A DNA stretch of 64,000 nucleotides from Nannochloropsis oceanica (GCA_004519485.1 CP038132.1:1111001-1175000); one strand, 5' to 3'; counted from the stretch's first letter, positions 43,857 through 54,774 are shown. Notes: a model not told the origin generated them from the sequence alone. Program-made: numbers and translations.

Positions 43857-45395
43857 TTAAATGGTGTTTTCAATCAGTAAACCTTGGAGCCAGAGTTTAC
43901 TTAGCTCGTCATACTGTTGGCCAAGCTTTCCTATATGATGAACAAACCTTGTCCCCTGATGAATGTAAGCCGTTCGATTCACTGGGGAGCAGAAAATATC
44001 AAAGAGAGGTAATGTTTGGTAGTCCGGCAAGGGTTTGTCCAAAAATAGGTGACTTCGATTACCTATCAAAACTGCGCGTGATGGATTCCTGACATTGTAA
44101 TGTTCCCCAGGGAGGAATTCTGACTTTGCTAATCCTCCTAGCGACTGGAGGTTCGGGTAGATCATGTAGGCGCCGCGACCATATGCATAGTCAACCATGA
44201 AGCGTTTCCAGGAGCGTGCCCAAGTGTTGGTCGTGCTGTGGGGCAACCGCAAATGTGGGTTTCCTCTAGCTCCCGCCTTTGTCTCATGAAAAAATGGGGA
44301 AGCACCTCTGACCGCAACAAAGGACAAAAACCGCTTCCAGTGCTCTCCAAAATAAACAGGTCCCCATGATGACGGTACGCCATGCAAAAAAACGGGCGAT
44401 TCCGGTGACACGTGATCTCCTGGCAGCCAAGTGTGCCACGAGGGATCTTGCGTGCTGATCTCGTCAAAGAGGATGGGGGACAGCGAAATACCTAAAAGTG
44501 ACGGGTCGCGGTTGGAGGCCTTCCAGAGATCATAACTCTCCAGAACATGCAGAATCCATTGAAAGTACAAAGGGGAAACGTCCATGTCGTCTTCCAGGGC
44601 AATCATAATGTCGTCTGGGCTCGGATTCTGCCATGCACCTAACCATGATCTCTTTAGGCCCACATGTCCTGATCTGATGTGCAAGAGTTTGGGGCCATAC
44701 GACCATTTGAAGTCGACAATGAGTTGCTCTACAGCTCTATTCTCTTGCCAGGTGATAGTGGTGTTGTCGCGTGGTCTATCTAGGTGAATGACCAAAGGCA
44801 AATCTTTGTCATACGAGGAATAGTCGGAGGTCGTCAATTTGTTTAACAGGTCTGCGGTTGAATCGGCTCTGGCGAACGTAAAGAGATGAATGGTAATGCA
44901 GGGTTTGATTTGATTGCATACTGACGCCAGCCTTTTCGGAAGGCTCGCATCTTCAGGAGTTTGACTCACTTCCCCGTGCACGTTGAACTCATGTGTACTG
45001 CTTTCAGGCTTGCTTTGGTTACGACTTTTCGTTGTTCCTTCTACGAAATGGGCGCCACTCCCCTGTTTCCAGTTGTCGTGGCCACCACCATGCTGAGACA
45101 TCGAAGAGAATGAGAACTGGATAACCGCCACTGACAGGACAGTTGCAATCAATCCTGCCTGGTACATTTGCCAAAAGGTACAGGGTCGTCTTTGTCGCCT
45201 GATCATATCCTGAACGCGCAGGTTTTGGGAAAAATACAAAGATGGTGTATGGTCAGTACTGTGCATGAAATGATTGTGGGGAACCGCATCGGTTGACTTG
45301 TGTGGCGATGTGTGATCCCACCCAATCCTACCTAATAAATGCTGATATGGTACCCAAATAATTGCGTCACAGAAAAAACTATGAGATGAGACCAA
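43857..45395 (-). CDS. GT-A-fold glycosyltransferase with an EDD motif
   Basis: A single minus-strand frame of 512 codons. The better start is probably Met64 at 45206 (MIRRQRRPCTFWQMYQ), because a signal anchor (AGLIATVLSVAVIQFSF) follows at once and gives a normal type II layout of about 448 residues. The lumenal domain begins CITIHLFTFARADST, then LVIHLDRP, SGHVGLKRSWLGAW, and DIMIALEDDMDVSP with the metal-binding EDD at 268-270 of the long form. VPSSWGPVYFGEHWKRF, NTWARSWKRFMVDYAYGRGAY and FLPGEHYNVRNPS follow. This block order is shared by a family of GT2-related proteins in algae and plants of uncertain specificity. The frame is intact. Expected role: transfer of a sugar from a nucleotide donor in the Golgi. 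Donor and acceptor are unknown. Confidence 0.8.
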   Translation of the reverse strand: MVSSHSFFCDAIIWVPYQHLLGRIGWDHTSPHKSTDAVPHNHFMHSTDHTPSLYFSQNLRVQDMIRRQRRPCTFWQMYQAGLIATVLSVAVIQFSFSSMSQHGGGHDNWKQGSGAHFVEGTTKSRNQSKPESSTHEFNVHGEVSQTPEDASLPKRLASVCNQIKPCITIHLFTFARADSTADLLNKLTTSDYSSYDKDLPLVIHLDRPRDNTTITWQENRAVEQLIVDFKWSYGPKLLHIRSGHVGLKRSWLGAWQNPSPDDIMIALEDDMDVSPLYFQWILHVLESYDLWKASNRDPSLLGISLSPILFDEISTQDPSWHTWLPGDHVSPESPVFLHGVPSSWGPVYFGEHWKRFLSFVAVRGASPFFHETKAGARGNPHLRLPHSTTNTWARSWKRFMVDYAYGRGAYMIYPNLQSLGGLAKSEFLPGEHYNVRNPSRAVLIGNRSHLFLDKPLPDYQTLPLFDIFCSPVNRTAYIHQGTRFVHHIGKLGQQYDELSKLWLQGLLIENTI

Positions 45396-46240
45396 AATGC
45401 ATTTGTTCCTTCATCACCCACGCGTTAACATTTAGTTGTGATCTAGCTATTTAAATTTCGTGGTCATCTTGTCGCTGCTGCGCAAACCAAAGTGGTCAGG
45501 CTGTGATTTGTTTTTGAAAGAAGTATGGAAGAGCTATACATGAAGGGGAAATTGGTTTTAAGTTTTTTGGGGCCGACCCAAGGGCAACCTAACACTACTT
45601 CGCTCCTTGGGATGCCCTTCGGTCAGCAACGGGGATGGATTCGTGCCCTGCCTTTACAGGCTGCCGGTGTAAGGCATGGGGATGGAGAGGTAGGGGAAGT
45701 GCGGCTGTGTGACAAAACGCGGGATTGGCACTTTCCTGCCTGGCGCTATCACTCCTTGGAGAAGCGAGGGCCCGCAGTGGTAACGTAAGAATCCGCCATG
45801 GAACCCCAGTCGTCCCAGAGAGGGCCGGCTGCGCGCGCCGAGCGAAAGGACGAGCATGATTCTAGTGATTGTTTCTTTACGGGCTCGGGGCTACTGGGCG
45901 AGACTTCACTACAGCTGACGCTTAGCTTCGCGGAACAGCGCTAAGAAAAAGAGGGACGTACGTTTCCTTAGTCGTTGTTGCCTGAAGGAGAGACTCGAGG
46001 GCAGACCAGCCCTGGGTTGGCCGGGGCAAGTAGCGGGTAAGGGCGGAGGAGGCCGGGAGGCTTTCGATGTCAGCCGCCAGTGGTTCCATGATGGCCCGAA
46101 TGCGAGCGGGTAGGACCGCGCGCTTGAAGCGGGGAACAGTTGGGGCCGGAGGGGGCATCACGAGTGGCCTGGCCGAACCTCCGTCGAGATGGTGCGGATG
46201 GCTTTGGTCCACTCGAGGTTCCATGCCAAGGCAATGGTAG
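45396..46240. other. GC-rich intergenic stretch, origin unknown
   Basis: Bases about 45600-46220 are much more GC-rich than their neighbours, like the retroelement at 50-52 kb. A minus-strand frame (46224-45922) contains VPRFKRAVLPARIRAIMEPL but no recognised domain. It might be a detached part of such an element. Confidence 0.35.
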
Positions 46241-47809
46241 GTGATGGATAATGGAGTAGCATGCCCCCGGTGTACCGGTATACTTTCCCGTTTCGTTGGT
46301 ACGCCACGGATAGTCCCTCTGCATAAACGGGCTCCGGAACCCGTTGGCCCTCCTTCTATCCATGTTTTTGGTAGTGTTCTTTCGCTTTCGCCACGTCATT
46401 CTACCCTTTCGTCTCGTCCCTTGGTATTTCTCACTGGTCTTATAGCCGCATTCCTAGTTACTTTGAGTATTTATAAAACGCAGCATCGTCCTCAAGGCTT
46501 TCAACATTTGTCTACTCCTTTATCAGAAAAGGCTTCGGACACAGCGAAAAGGAAGCCTCGGGCTATTCTCCACATTGGTCCCCACAAGACATCGTCAACC
46601 TATATATTTCAAATGGAGGATCAATTGAAAAAAGAGGGTTACATTATACCTGTTGTGAAGACATGTCCAGAACATAAGACACAATGGCATATAAAGCATT
46701 TTGCAGGTGTTGCAGGACAATTGAAAGGAGACACGAAAATGGCTCGCACATTTGGCTGCTCTCCAGATCCCCTTGCTGATTTCCAAGACTCTTTGCGGTC
46801 TATTTATTCCACCAACGATTCCGCCGGTATCATTCTCTCCAGCGAAGAATTTGATAACCTTGACAACGATAGAGTTGCTGAGCTGGCAAAATTATTGTCA
46901 AATTATCAGACCACAGTAGTGATTTACTTCCGACGCAAGGTAGAGCATCTTGTTAGCTACTACATTGAGCTTAATCAGGCAAGAAATCCGCTTCATTCCC
47001 CGTCATTTTTCTCTGATTTTTTGGGAAATATGTCGTCAGCTTGGATCCTGTAGCATGGCCCAATGATCCAGTGCATGCTCTCGATGGTTTATGCTACAAA
47101 CGATTGTTTGAGACGTACAGTAGGCATTTTGGGGCGCAAAACCTCGCTTTTGTCCATTTGAACGGACTGCTAGACGCAGGAAAAGATCCATGGGAAGTCC
47201 TTATAAAAGAAGTGATGATGCTTAGCCTGGGAAAAAGATCTGGGGACAATGATGAGGCCGCCTTTTCACATGGAAGAAAGCCGAGGAAGAGCAATGTGTC
47301 CCCAAGTTCCATTTCTTTTTCCGTGGCCGACTATTTCTATTTATGGCGATGGGGAAATTACACGACTCCTACTGCAATCGATAAGTCCTCTAGCCCAATC
47401 TTGCCAGCAGGAATCTCAAATACAGCTCGATATTTCCTCCTGCCGAAATTAAATTGTGTCTTACCTTTTCTAGGACTCCTGGAAGAAATTTTGCCGAAGC
47501 AATGTCTTAATTTGCAAAATATGTGCAAGTTGTGGGAGCTTCAAGAAGAAGATGCTTTCACTCTATTGGGTAGGGAAAGGTCCCATTTGCTCCACTTTGA
47601 CAAGGGTCACGACAATACGGAGAGGGATATTTCGGGAATCAAATCATATTGGACCCTGCCAGGTTGATGCGGGAAAACTCCTTGAAGAGCATGGGAAGAG
47701 TGCCGTAGCTATCATTCTATCATTGTACGAGGAAGTCTTCAACGATGTAGCGGCTAAGATCGACAGTGAATGCTCTTACGATCATATCTACGAGGGTTTG
47801 AACCGTTGA
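46241..47809 (+). pseudogene. PAPS-dependent sulfotransferase-like protein, frame-disrupted
   Basis: The first 270 codons encode an anchor (PLVFLTGLIAAFLVTLSIY) and the P-loop AILHIGPHKTSSTYIFQME (residues about 108-126), the 5'-phosphosulfate-binding loop. TTVVIYFRRKVEHLVSYYIE, the 3'-phosphate-binding strand with Arg, comes near residue 230. The frame breaks near 47040 and resumes as LDPVAWPNDPVHALDGLCYK, then FGAQNLAFVHLNGLLD. A second break near 47660 precedes the tail ending YDHIYEGLNR. The intact enzyme would sulfate a glycan in the Golgi using PAPS. The last codons and stop lie inside a dispersed repeat (47794-47904), so the original C-terminus may have been replaced. A paralogous fragment lies at 39652-39832. 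Two breaks make it a likely pseudogene unless both are errors. Confidence 0.8.
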
Positions 47810-47904
47810 CCCTGGTCTCTTCTCTCACGGGCCTTCTCTCGAGGCTTCTCGAACAAAATGAGCCAAAAATGAGCTTGATGACGAAAAGTCCGCCAAAATT
47901 TAGC
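47794..47904 (+). repeat. Dispersed ~100-bp repeat, copy A
   Basis: Shares gggtttgaacc.ctgaccctgg, ctcaagggccttctctcgag, gcacaaaatgaaccaaaa and gcttgatgac with 48014-48110 and 57150-57257. It supplies the stop codon of the sulfotransferase frame. Confidence 0.85.
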
Positions 47905-48013
47905 ACTTTTGGATGTTTCTCCGCATTTTCCATCCTTTGTTGCTTTACAGCTGGCACCACAACAAATCGACAGGGGGCGCTCTTCGTCTCGCTAAGGCGA
48001 TGAATTATATAGG

Positions 48014-48110
48014 GGGTTTGAACCGCTGACCCTGGTCTAATTTCTCAAGGGCCTTCTCTCGAGGCTTCACGCACAAAATGAACCAAAATGACGAAAAAAT
48101 ATTTTCCACT
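48014..48110 (+). repeat. Dispersed ~100-bp repeat, copy B
   Basis: Direct copy of 47794-47904, 220 bases downstream, with a shortened tail. Confidence 0.85.
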
Positions 48111-48382
48111 CCAAACTTAATACTTGTGCAAGCAGGCGGGTGGGCTGTTTATGGGAGAGGTATCAATAGGAATGAGTTGAGTAGAGATCATGTAGATGTG
48201 ATACCAATGGTGAGCGATGGGTACAAAGTATCATGAGCCATCGTTTTATATAAAATTTAGAGACGCCGTTCCCGTGTATTTGTTCTTTGGGCGCTCATTA
48301 CCCTTTCTCTTTCCTAACCTCCCTATCAAACCCCAAAGAAGCTAGTAACATGACCTCTTATTTTCCTGCCTTAAAACGAGCA
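48111..48382. other. Intergenic upstream of the methyltransferase
   Basis: No gene or repeat recognised. Confidence 0.4.
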
Positions 48383-49599
48383 TGATGGCGATCAAGGTTG
48401 CTTTCTGGCTGTATAGTTCTTGTTTCCATCTTGTACATGACAAGTGAGTCCAAATTCCTCAGCGAAGGAAGGTTCAGTGAGTCATATGTTAAGAGCGCCT
48501 CTTCGAAGCTCAATGAACAAATCAAGACACTTCAAGAAAAGGTGGATATTCTCCAGAAGAGGTACGTGTGTTTGAAATGATTGAAATGACATGCTCTTCT
48601 TGTCATAGTCTATTCAAAGTCCCGCGTACATTGAACCATTCACTTGCGCGCTCATCTAGGTTTTGGCTCGAGCCCCTCGAACCCATTAGGCATTACCGCG
48701 GAAATTATTACCTAGGCAAGACAGCCGACGTCGAGGATAAGGACCAGGTACGTAAAAAGACGGGGGGCCTACGGCATCTACTTTTGAGCTTACGATTGCT
48801 CTTTTTCTTCCCATCCCGTTCTCTCCAATTAATGAATTTCATGTTTTCCTACATAGGCGACACCGTTCCTGCTGGCTAATTTTGTCGACGCCTCGGACAG
48901 AAAATTATTTGAGCGTAGAATTTATATCGACTTGGGCATCAAGGACTTTGCCAGCAGCCTTTGCTGGATGATGCAACATTATCCTGTCAAGTTCGACGTC
49001 ATGCACGGATTTGGATGCCAAACAGATCTCACTAACGTGACGGCGTTGAAAGGTCATATAGATAGCTGTATCAGTGGAACCGCGGCCGAAAAGATGGGCT
49101 ACACCACAGAAGGGATGATGGACATGCTCCACATCTACCACAACTTCATTGGTCTGGATGAAGACTCGAAGACATCACCGCAAACGCGTGGCCTTGGCCA
49201 ATTTCTAAAAGACATTGATGTACAGGAAGACGACTTTGTGGTGCTCAAGATGGACGTGGAAGGAATCGAGTTCGATCTTTTGGAGCGCATCATGGCCGAT
49301 GGCACTTATAAGCTCATTGACGAGGTACGCAAGTTTGCAAAAGAAAAGCTGAAGAACTCACCATCGTGATTAGATTAGAGATTCAGGCAGAAGGTTAACC
49401 ACCAGGCCCGATAATGATAATCAGAATCATCACCATCCGTTTATAATAATCCCGACAACAGATATTCGTTGAGATCCATTACGCTCACCCGGACATGCGA
49501 CCATTCGGGTGGGATAAGTTTGAACACACCCGCAGCGATGCGCAAGCTCTGTTCAACAAGTCGCGGGACATGGGCATTTATATTCATCCGTGGCCATAG
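48383..49599 (+). CDS. FkbM-type SAM methyltransferase with N-terminal anchor, four exons
   Basis: Exon 1 ends at about 48562 (LQEKVDILQKR then GTACGT). Exon 2 is 48660-48747, exon 3 is 48857-49324 and exon 4 is 49462-49599; junction phases agree. Exon 1 carries a hydrophobic anchor (LLSGCIVLVSILYM) and a coiled stem. Exons 2-4 carry FWLEPLEPIRHYRGNYY, IYIDLGIKDFASSLCWMM, a SAM-site-like D-x-G, DDFVVLKMDVEGIEFDLLER, a hallmark of FkbM-type enzymes, and FVEIHYAHPDMRPFGW. Such enzymes O-methylate sugars or glycolipids. The ATG at 48383 is out of frame with the anchor by one base near 48396, so either the true start differs, an upstream exon exists, or there is a one-base lesion. A 5' remnant of a relative lies at 5700-5920. 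Confidence 0.75.
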
Positions 49600-50229
49600 A
49601 TACTACTATGCGAGACACGTTAGGCCAGGGAGACTACAACATTTTCTTCCCCTGTTCCATGGCTTGCTAGCATTTTCCTGTGAAGGTAAGTTTTGGAGGA
49701 GGGCCACTGCACCCAGATCGCACATAGCACAGGAACAAGTCGTGTCCGTGTCATCTTGATTATTAGAAATAACTTTGATATTTCTTATCATCAAACCATA
49801 GGTATTTTCCTGGGAGCCACAGCAGATATCTACTGGGGGAGGGAACTCTTGTCGAGGCGCGGAATGTGGTACGGTATATTATAACTCCATCAGTCGAGTG
49901 AATAAGGGGAAATGACGTTCGAGGTAATGCAAAATCAAAAAGAAAAATTCAATTGTTATCAATGTGATCCTTCTGGTGGTTTGAGTCCTGAAGTCCACAT
50001 ACCTATATATGCCGGCAGCGAGCCGATATCCTATTTGTTCTTTGTTGTATATTTATGATCATGACTTAAGAATGCTAAGACTAATCGAACGGTTGGGCGT
50101 GCTAGGTTTGCAGCAGGTTGGTGGCCGATGCGTCAGCCAGCCCGATGACCTGAACGAGTGGGGGTTGCCGACAACGCGCCGTCCTGCTCATATTCCGGCT
50201 GCGTGCGAAGATGATATGAGTAGGGCGGC
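49600..50229. other. No gene recognised
   Basis: 3' flank of the methyltransferase gene and A/T-rich sequence; no repeat or RNA recognised. Confidence 0.4.
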
Positions 50230-52080
50230 CCCCCTATGACGCTTGGAGGCCGAGGATTGCGTCCTCGAGAGAGCAGGTAGCGACCGCAGGGAGCTGCCCC
50301 CCCCATGAGTGAAGGAAGAGGGCTAGTGCTGCACGGTCTTCAGGTATCTGCTCGCTTGTGATAATGCCATGGGGATTTCCTCGCCCTGGGCGTTGGGACG
50401 GTCCCGGGAGTAGATACGCCAAGCGTCTGAACGCCAACGCCCGAGACGCTGAATAGTGAATGGGCGGCATTCGGCGTAGAAGAGGCCCGTGGTGCCGCCT
50501 GAGCGGAAAGAGTGGCCGGAGTAGTCTTGGGCAGGGATTTGGGCGCGGGATAGTCGGCCGCGGAAGGCGTCGACGAATATGCGCTTGGGAAGAGGTGCTC
50601 TTTGGCCAAGTCAGTCTGTCGGAAATAGCGGGGTCGAGGCTGGCAGCGACGGGGGATTGTAACCGAGCGCTGAGGCTACGGACGAGAGGTAGCGCCTGAG
50701 GTATGTGATTGCGCAGAGGCGGTTCGGCGCCTGATATTCTTGGATGTAAAGGAGTTCCGGGGGCCCTGTTTTGTTGGCCTTGGACTTGCGTATTGTGACG
50801 TCCAGTTGGGTGTGGGAGGGATTAGTCCAAGCGACGTCGCCCACTGTCAGTTGGACCAACTCGCAACCTCGGAGGAGGCAGTCGTGTGCGAGTGTAGCCA
50901 TGGTGAGGAGCTGGAGGTCGTGGAAGTCGGAGGTATCCGCGGCGCGGGCCATGTGCTGTAGGACCTCGAGAGTAACTGGCAGTTTCCGACGCGGAGGGTC
51001 GAGGTGTCGCTTCTCCAGCGCGCGCTGGAGATCGCGGATGAAGAAGTCGGAGGAGGCGGAGAGCCAGGGAAAACCGCGCTCGTCGGAGTCGCGCTTGATG
51101 AGGCTCTTGATTGTCTTAAGGCTGAATGCGAAGTTGCCGCGTAGGCAGTAGAAAGTGAAGTAGGAGCCGAGGGATTCGAAAAAGACTGGCCAGGGGGCAA
51201 TGTCCCATGTTCGGCACTGCCGTTCGTAGCAACGGACGGCGGAAACCAGGAAGGCGCGGGAGGATGACTCGAGCGCTTGAGCCCGAAAGTGGTGGGACAG
51301 GCGCAGAGCTGCGTGGTACGGTATATGTTGATGGTCTGGACGCGGGGTGGGCGGCATGGCCTGTGAGAGAAGTAGGCGAAGCGGTAAGGTGTAGTGGTGC
51401 GCGTGAGATGGGTGTGCGGCTAGCTGTTGGGCATGAGGACGGCTAGGCGGCCCAGGAGAGATTGAGGGGATTTCTCTCGCGGCAGTAGGTCGAGGAGATG
51501 GTTGCGCGTGCGCGGAACCCAATCAGCGACCAAGAAAATCCCAAACCGTTCGGCCACCTCGAAGATGTGAGCCAAGAGCTGGAAAGATTGGAGGGATTTG
51601 CTGTGCCCTTTGTTGATGGCGAATGCGCTGCCAAGATTGTCTGTAGTGACCGCGAGCAGACCTCCGCGGGAACCGGGGGCCAGGAGATGAACGGCGAGCA
51701 GCACAGGAACTAGCTCGTGGTAGGAGGAGCTGTGAGGTTGAAAGTTGTGTGGCGGCGAGGCGGAGGAAGTGGGCCAGGTGCCGCGGAAGATGGAAGGGGG
51801 CTGGATCGCCGGGGACGATGACGAGGCCGAAGCCGTCTGTGCCCGAAACATCGGAGAAAATGCGGGCAGTGATCGGCGACGAGCCCTCCGACGGCCAGAA
51901 GGGGGCCCAGAGGGGCGTGCGCTGGCCGGAGATGAATCTAGCTCGAAACCAGCGCATGGAGTCGTGCTGGGCGGGCGTGATGGGCTGGAGGTGGCTGCGG
52001 GAGCGGTGATATTGTACCTCGTGCCGGAGCCGAGCCAGGTGAGGTCGACCTGCTTGCATCGGAGAGGAGGGACATGATGA
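50230..52080 (-). mobile_element. DIRS-like tyrosine-recombinase retroelement fossil
   Basis: Two minus-strand coding parts are recognisable in the order expected for DIRS-type elements. An RNase H-like part (about 52080-51420) has ELVPVLLAVHLLAP, VTTDNLGSAFAINKG and ADWVPRTRNHLLDLLPRE. A tyrosine recombinase part (about 51520-50300) has MATLAHDCLLRGCELVQLTV (the Arg of box I) and further on the H-x-x-R box and a tyrosine region. No reverse transcriptase or terminal repeats were found next to it. The segment is strikingly GC-rich compared with its flanks. It looks incomplete and broken in a few places; age cannot be fixed. Confidence 0.65.
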
Positions 52081-52090
52081 AGTAGTTGAA

Positions 52091-53013
52091 ATGCAGGAGG
52101 AGGGAGAGGACGTAGAGAATGAAGAGGGCAAACCACGCTTAACTGCGGAGGATATCCGGGATGACAGGGGGGAAGCGGAGGGGCATCAATTATTTTCCCA
52201 CTGCTTTGCTGACTTGCAGACGCCTGAGGGGGGGCTCCTCTCCAAATATTGGCACGATAAATTCAAATACAAGAATAACGAAATTACAGAAATGAGGAGG
52301 AGATGCGTCAACCTCAAAAGGTGTGTATGTCTTCCTCTATTTCCTTTTAATTTTTGGGAGAGATTGAGTTTTTCTTATTCCACCCCCCACTTCCCATATT
52401 CCCACTTTCCTCCCACAGGCTGAGAGAGGTGAACAAAGCCTTGGAAGTATGTGAGTGGATCATCGAGGAACAAGACACCTTGGCAACGATGAAGAATGAG
52501 GTGTATGCGGCGGCGAGCCGAGCGGCATCGAAGACGACAGCGGCTCGCCTTAAACGCTCAGAAGGGGACATGGAGATCTGGATGAAGGAGCAGCGCAGGC
52601 ATTATGCCTGCATCACCGACACAGAATTAACATTGGAGATTACGAGAGTGAGGAGGAGAAGGAGGTAAAGCAAGATACCATGCGGAAGACGAACGAAACC
52701 CCAATAACTGAGCAAGCCCGGAAGGAGAAAGAGTACAACGCTTCCCTTCAGGAAACCCGCCAGCGGGTAGATTGCCTCGAGGCCCAAATTCTGGAGGTGG
52801 GGAGGAAACGGGATGTGTGGAAGCAAAAAAACATGAATTGCAAAAGGGAGAGCAAAGATCTTCAACTATAGGTGCACCCTTTGAAGGGTATGAAGCAGAA
52901 GGCGGCGACTTACCGGGAAAAGTGCATGCTGCTAGCCCAGGAAAATAAGAACCACAAGGCTGCCCTCGACAATGCCCACCGCTACGGATGGCGCCTTGCA
53001 TCGCCGCAGTAGT
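52091..53013 (+). pseudogene. Coiled-coil protein gene, decayed member of a dispersed family
   Basis: Exon 1 (52091-52320) encodes an acidic start, then LTAEDIRDDRGEAEG, LFSHCFADLQTPEGGLLSKY and a helix ending EMRRRCVNLKR at a GT donor. Exon 2 begins at 52419 in phase with LREVNKALEVCEWIIEEQD and continues as Lys/Glu/Ala-rich coiled coil. A shift near 52635 and an in-frame TAG near 52869-52871 interrupt later coil segments (TYREKCMLLAQENKNHKAAL), which run to the stop at 53011-53013. Homologous pieces lie at 55130-55500 (exons 1 and 2), 53227-53397 and 20721-20846 (a later module). The function is unknown; the copy number and setting suggest a multicopy family possibly spread with transposons. 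Confidence 0.6.
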
Positions 53014-53217
53014 ACCATAAGCATGTATTTAGAGTGGCGGATGTGAGGGAGGATGTGTTTATGTGGTGAGATGATGTTCCATGTAGCATGGAAGGGCAGG
53101 AGGAGGGCATGCAAGAAAACAGCGAGATGAGTGGTACGTGGCGGAGGAATAGCTGGGAGTGGGCGGATAGAGGCTTGCATCGCTGCAGTAGTACCATAAG
53201 CATGTATTTAGAGTGAT
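52992..53217 (+). repeat. Two 45-bp direct repeats 181 bp apart
   Basis: gcatcgc.gcagtagtaccat and aagcatgtatttagagtg occur at 52992-53036 and 53173-53217. A diverged relative, aagcatgtattta, occurs near 56560 with similar downstream sequence. Confidence 0.8.
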
Positions 53218-53226
53218 GGTAAGCAT

Positions 53227-53397
53227 GTCGATGATTCCAATAGGGCAGACAACGTCTTTTGGAGGATCGAAAGGAGGGGTGCAGATGATCAGGGCCAGAA
53301 AATATGCACATTGACGGAGGAGGAGAAGGCTGCATGGGCACTCCGATACTTTAAACCTAAACGCTGTGAAAGAAAAGCAAAAGTAGGTTGGCCATAA
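53227..53397 (+). pseudogene. Later-module fragment of the coiled-coil family
   Basis: Open for 56 codons (VDDSNRADNVFWRIERRG, then KICTLTEEEKAAWALRYF, stop TAA at 53395-53397). Paralogous to 20721-20846. It probably was a downstream exon of the gene at 52091 or of a relative. Confidence 0.55.
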
Positions 53398-53668
53398 CTG
53401 TCTACCACATAGGGCACTCAATTATTTTGTCATTTAAAGCTGTTTATACTTAACCTAAGTAAACGGCGCCTGTCCATCGAGTACTTACGCAATATAGAGT
53501 AAATCAAATCCATTTGGTTAGTGGATAAAAGAATATCTACTACACGCAGGAATAGGCTAACCCTAAAACCCTTGTTCCTGTCCATGTCCACGAACATATG
53601 AGATCACGACTTGTTGATGTATGATATTTTTGCATGAGGGAATAGCATGAACGACGAGTTATCCGGTT
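53398..53668. other. Intergenic; holds the inverted copy of the 2326-2380 repeat
   Basis: 53597-53651 is the exact reverse complement of 2326-2380. Nothing else recognised. Confidence 0.6.
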
Positions 53669-53894
53669 ATATAACCATATCAATTATACATTATGAGGAC
53701 CCACGTATGGTTTCGAAGTATATTATTTGTAAATGAAATATATTCAAAGCCACAGAGGGATTCTGTCAGCAGCTAAAATCATAATGTAGTCCATATAGTG
53801 ACAATATGACATACCATGGCATTGGAGGAGGAGAAACGTGAGGAAGAAATAGAACAACAGCAAGAGCGAAACGACGAAGATAACGACAAGAATG
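53669..53894 (+). repeat. 226-bp direct repeat, left copy
   Basis: Nearly identical to 54982-55207 (offset 1313). It contains the 5' flank and first codons (MALEEEKREEEIEQQQER) of a coiled-coil family gene. Between the two copies lies a transposon remnant. It is much longer than any normal target-site duplication. Confidence 0.93.
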
Positions 53895-54774
53895 CCAGAC
53901 CATCTGCTTGTCCCCTTCCTCCACCGTTCCACCAGCGCCGCTTGCTCGAGCTTCCACCGCCTTCTTCACCTTCTTTAGCCACACGGTGACCCTGCTCGTG
54001 TTGTGCTGGACGGGGCAGCCCTCCATGAACACCCTGTCTTTGCACGCCATTCAAGCACTTCTTCCCCTGCAGGTCAAATTGGTGCTTCACAACAGAGGAC
54101 ATGTCCATCTCGCCCGTCAAGTCCTGAATGCCGAGGAGGCATTCTGGCCTCATCTTCCCCGCCTCTTCCGTCGGCACCTTGTGGTGTGTCTTCTTCCCCT
54201 CCATATCCTCGGATCCCAGATGATCGTACACCACGTCGCCACTGTTGGGACTGGTTCGCGACGCACATGACACCCAAAATTCCTGCTGCAGCCGTGCCTC
54301 GGCTGGGAATTTCTGGGTTTTGGTCTTGAAATCTGACCGGTCGTCGTTGAAGACGTTTCCCTCCAAGAAAAAAGACTTGTCCAGCACCTTCCTCCTTTCA
54401 ATCCCACTCGAGAGAGCGTAGGCACCAACATTGAGGCGCTTCATCAGCCAGCCTATGCATCCCCCTTCCTCCGGTGTCCGGCAATCGGCCACAGCTGTGC
54501 AGAGCATCTCGTATACCTGGCGGCCGTGGGTGCGTTTGTGGTTGGCTTTTGCCCATTTGACGACATTGCGGACGCGATCGACCAAGTCCGAATCCCGCGC
54601 GTGGTCCTTGTTGTAGCACAATCTGACATTGGTCTTGAAGAATGTATCTATGACATCTGCCTTCCTCATGAACACCTCCCACACACGAGCAAAAGTTCCC
54701 ACGCTTTTCGAAGCCACATAGAGAATCGAGTCCTGGAGGTCCTCCGCCCGTCGGTAGATGGTGGCGGTACTCAT
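53779..54774 (-). CDS. Transposon-associated ORF of unknown family
   Basis: A 331-codon minus-strand frame whose ATG lies directly inside the CTTCGTACA subterminal array of a hAT-type end. It reads TFFKTNVRLCYNKDHARD, NVVKWAKANHKRTHGRQVYE, LQQEFWVSCASRTSPNSGDV and GKKTHHKVPTEEAGKMRPE. The last segments resemble a domain seen in uncharacterised ORFs of eukaryotic mobile elements (F-x-x-x-x-S-R-x-S-P/T ... K-x-x-H), not the hAT catalytic core. The 3' end runs through the left 226-bp repeat and is low-complexity, so the true C-terminus is probably lost. Confidence 0.4.
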   Translation of the reverse strand: MSTATIYRRAEDLQDSILYVASKSVGTFARVWEVFMRKADVIDTFFKTNVRLCYNKDHARDSDLVDRVRNVVKWAKANHKRTHGRQVYEMLCTAVADCRTPEEGGCIGWLMKRLNVGAYALSSGIERRKVLDKSFFLEGNVFNDDRSDFKTKTQKFPAEARLQQEFWVSCASRTSPNSGDVVYDHLGSEDMEGKKTHHKVPTEEAGKMRPECLLGIQDLTGEMDMSSVVKHQFDLQGKKCLNGVQRQGVHGGLPRPAQHEQGHRVAKEGEEGGGSSSKRRWWNGGGRGQADGLAFLSLSSSFRSCCCSISSSRFSSSNAMVCHIVTIWTTL

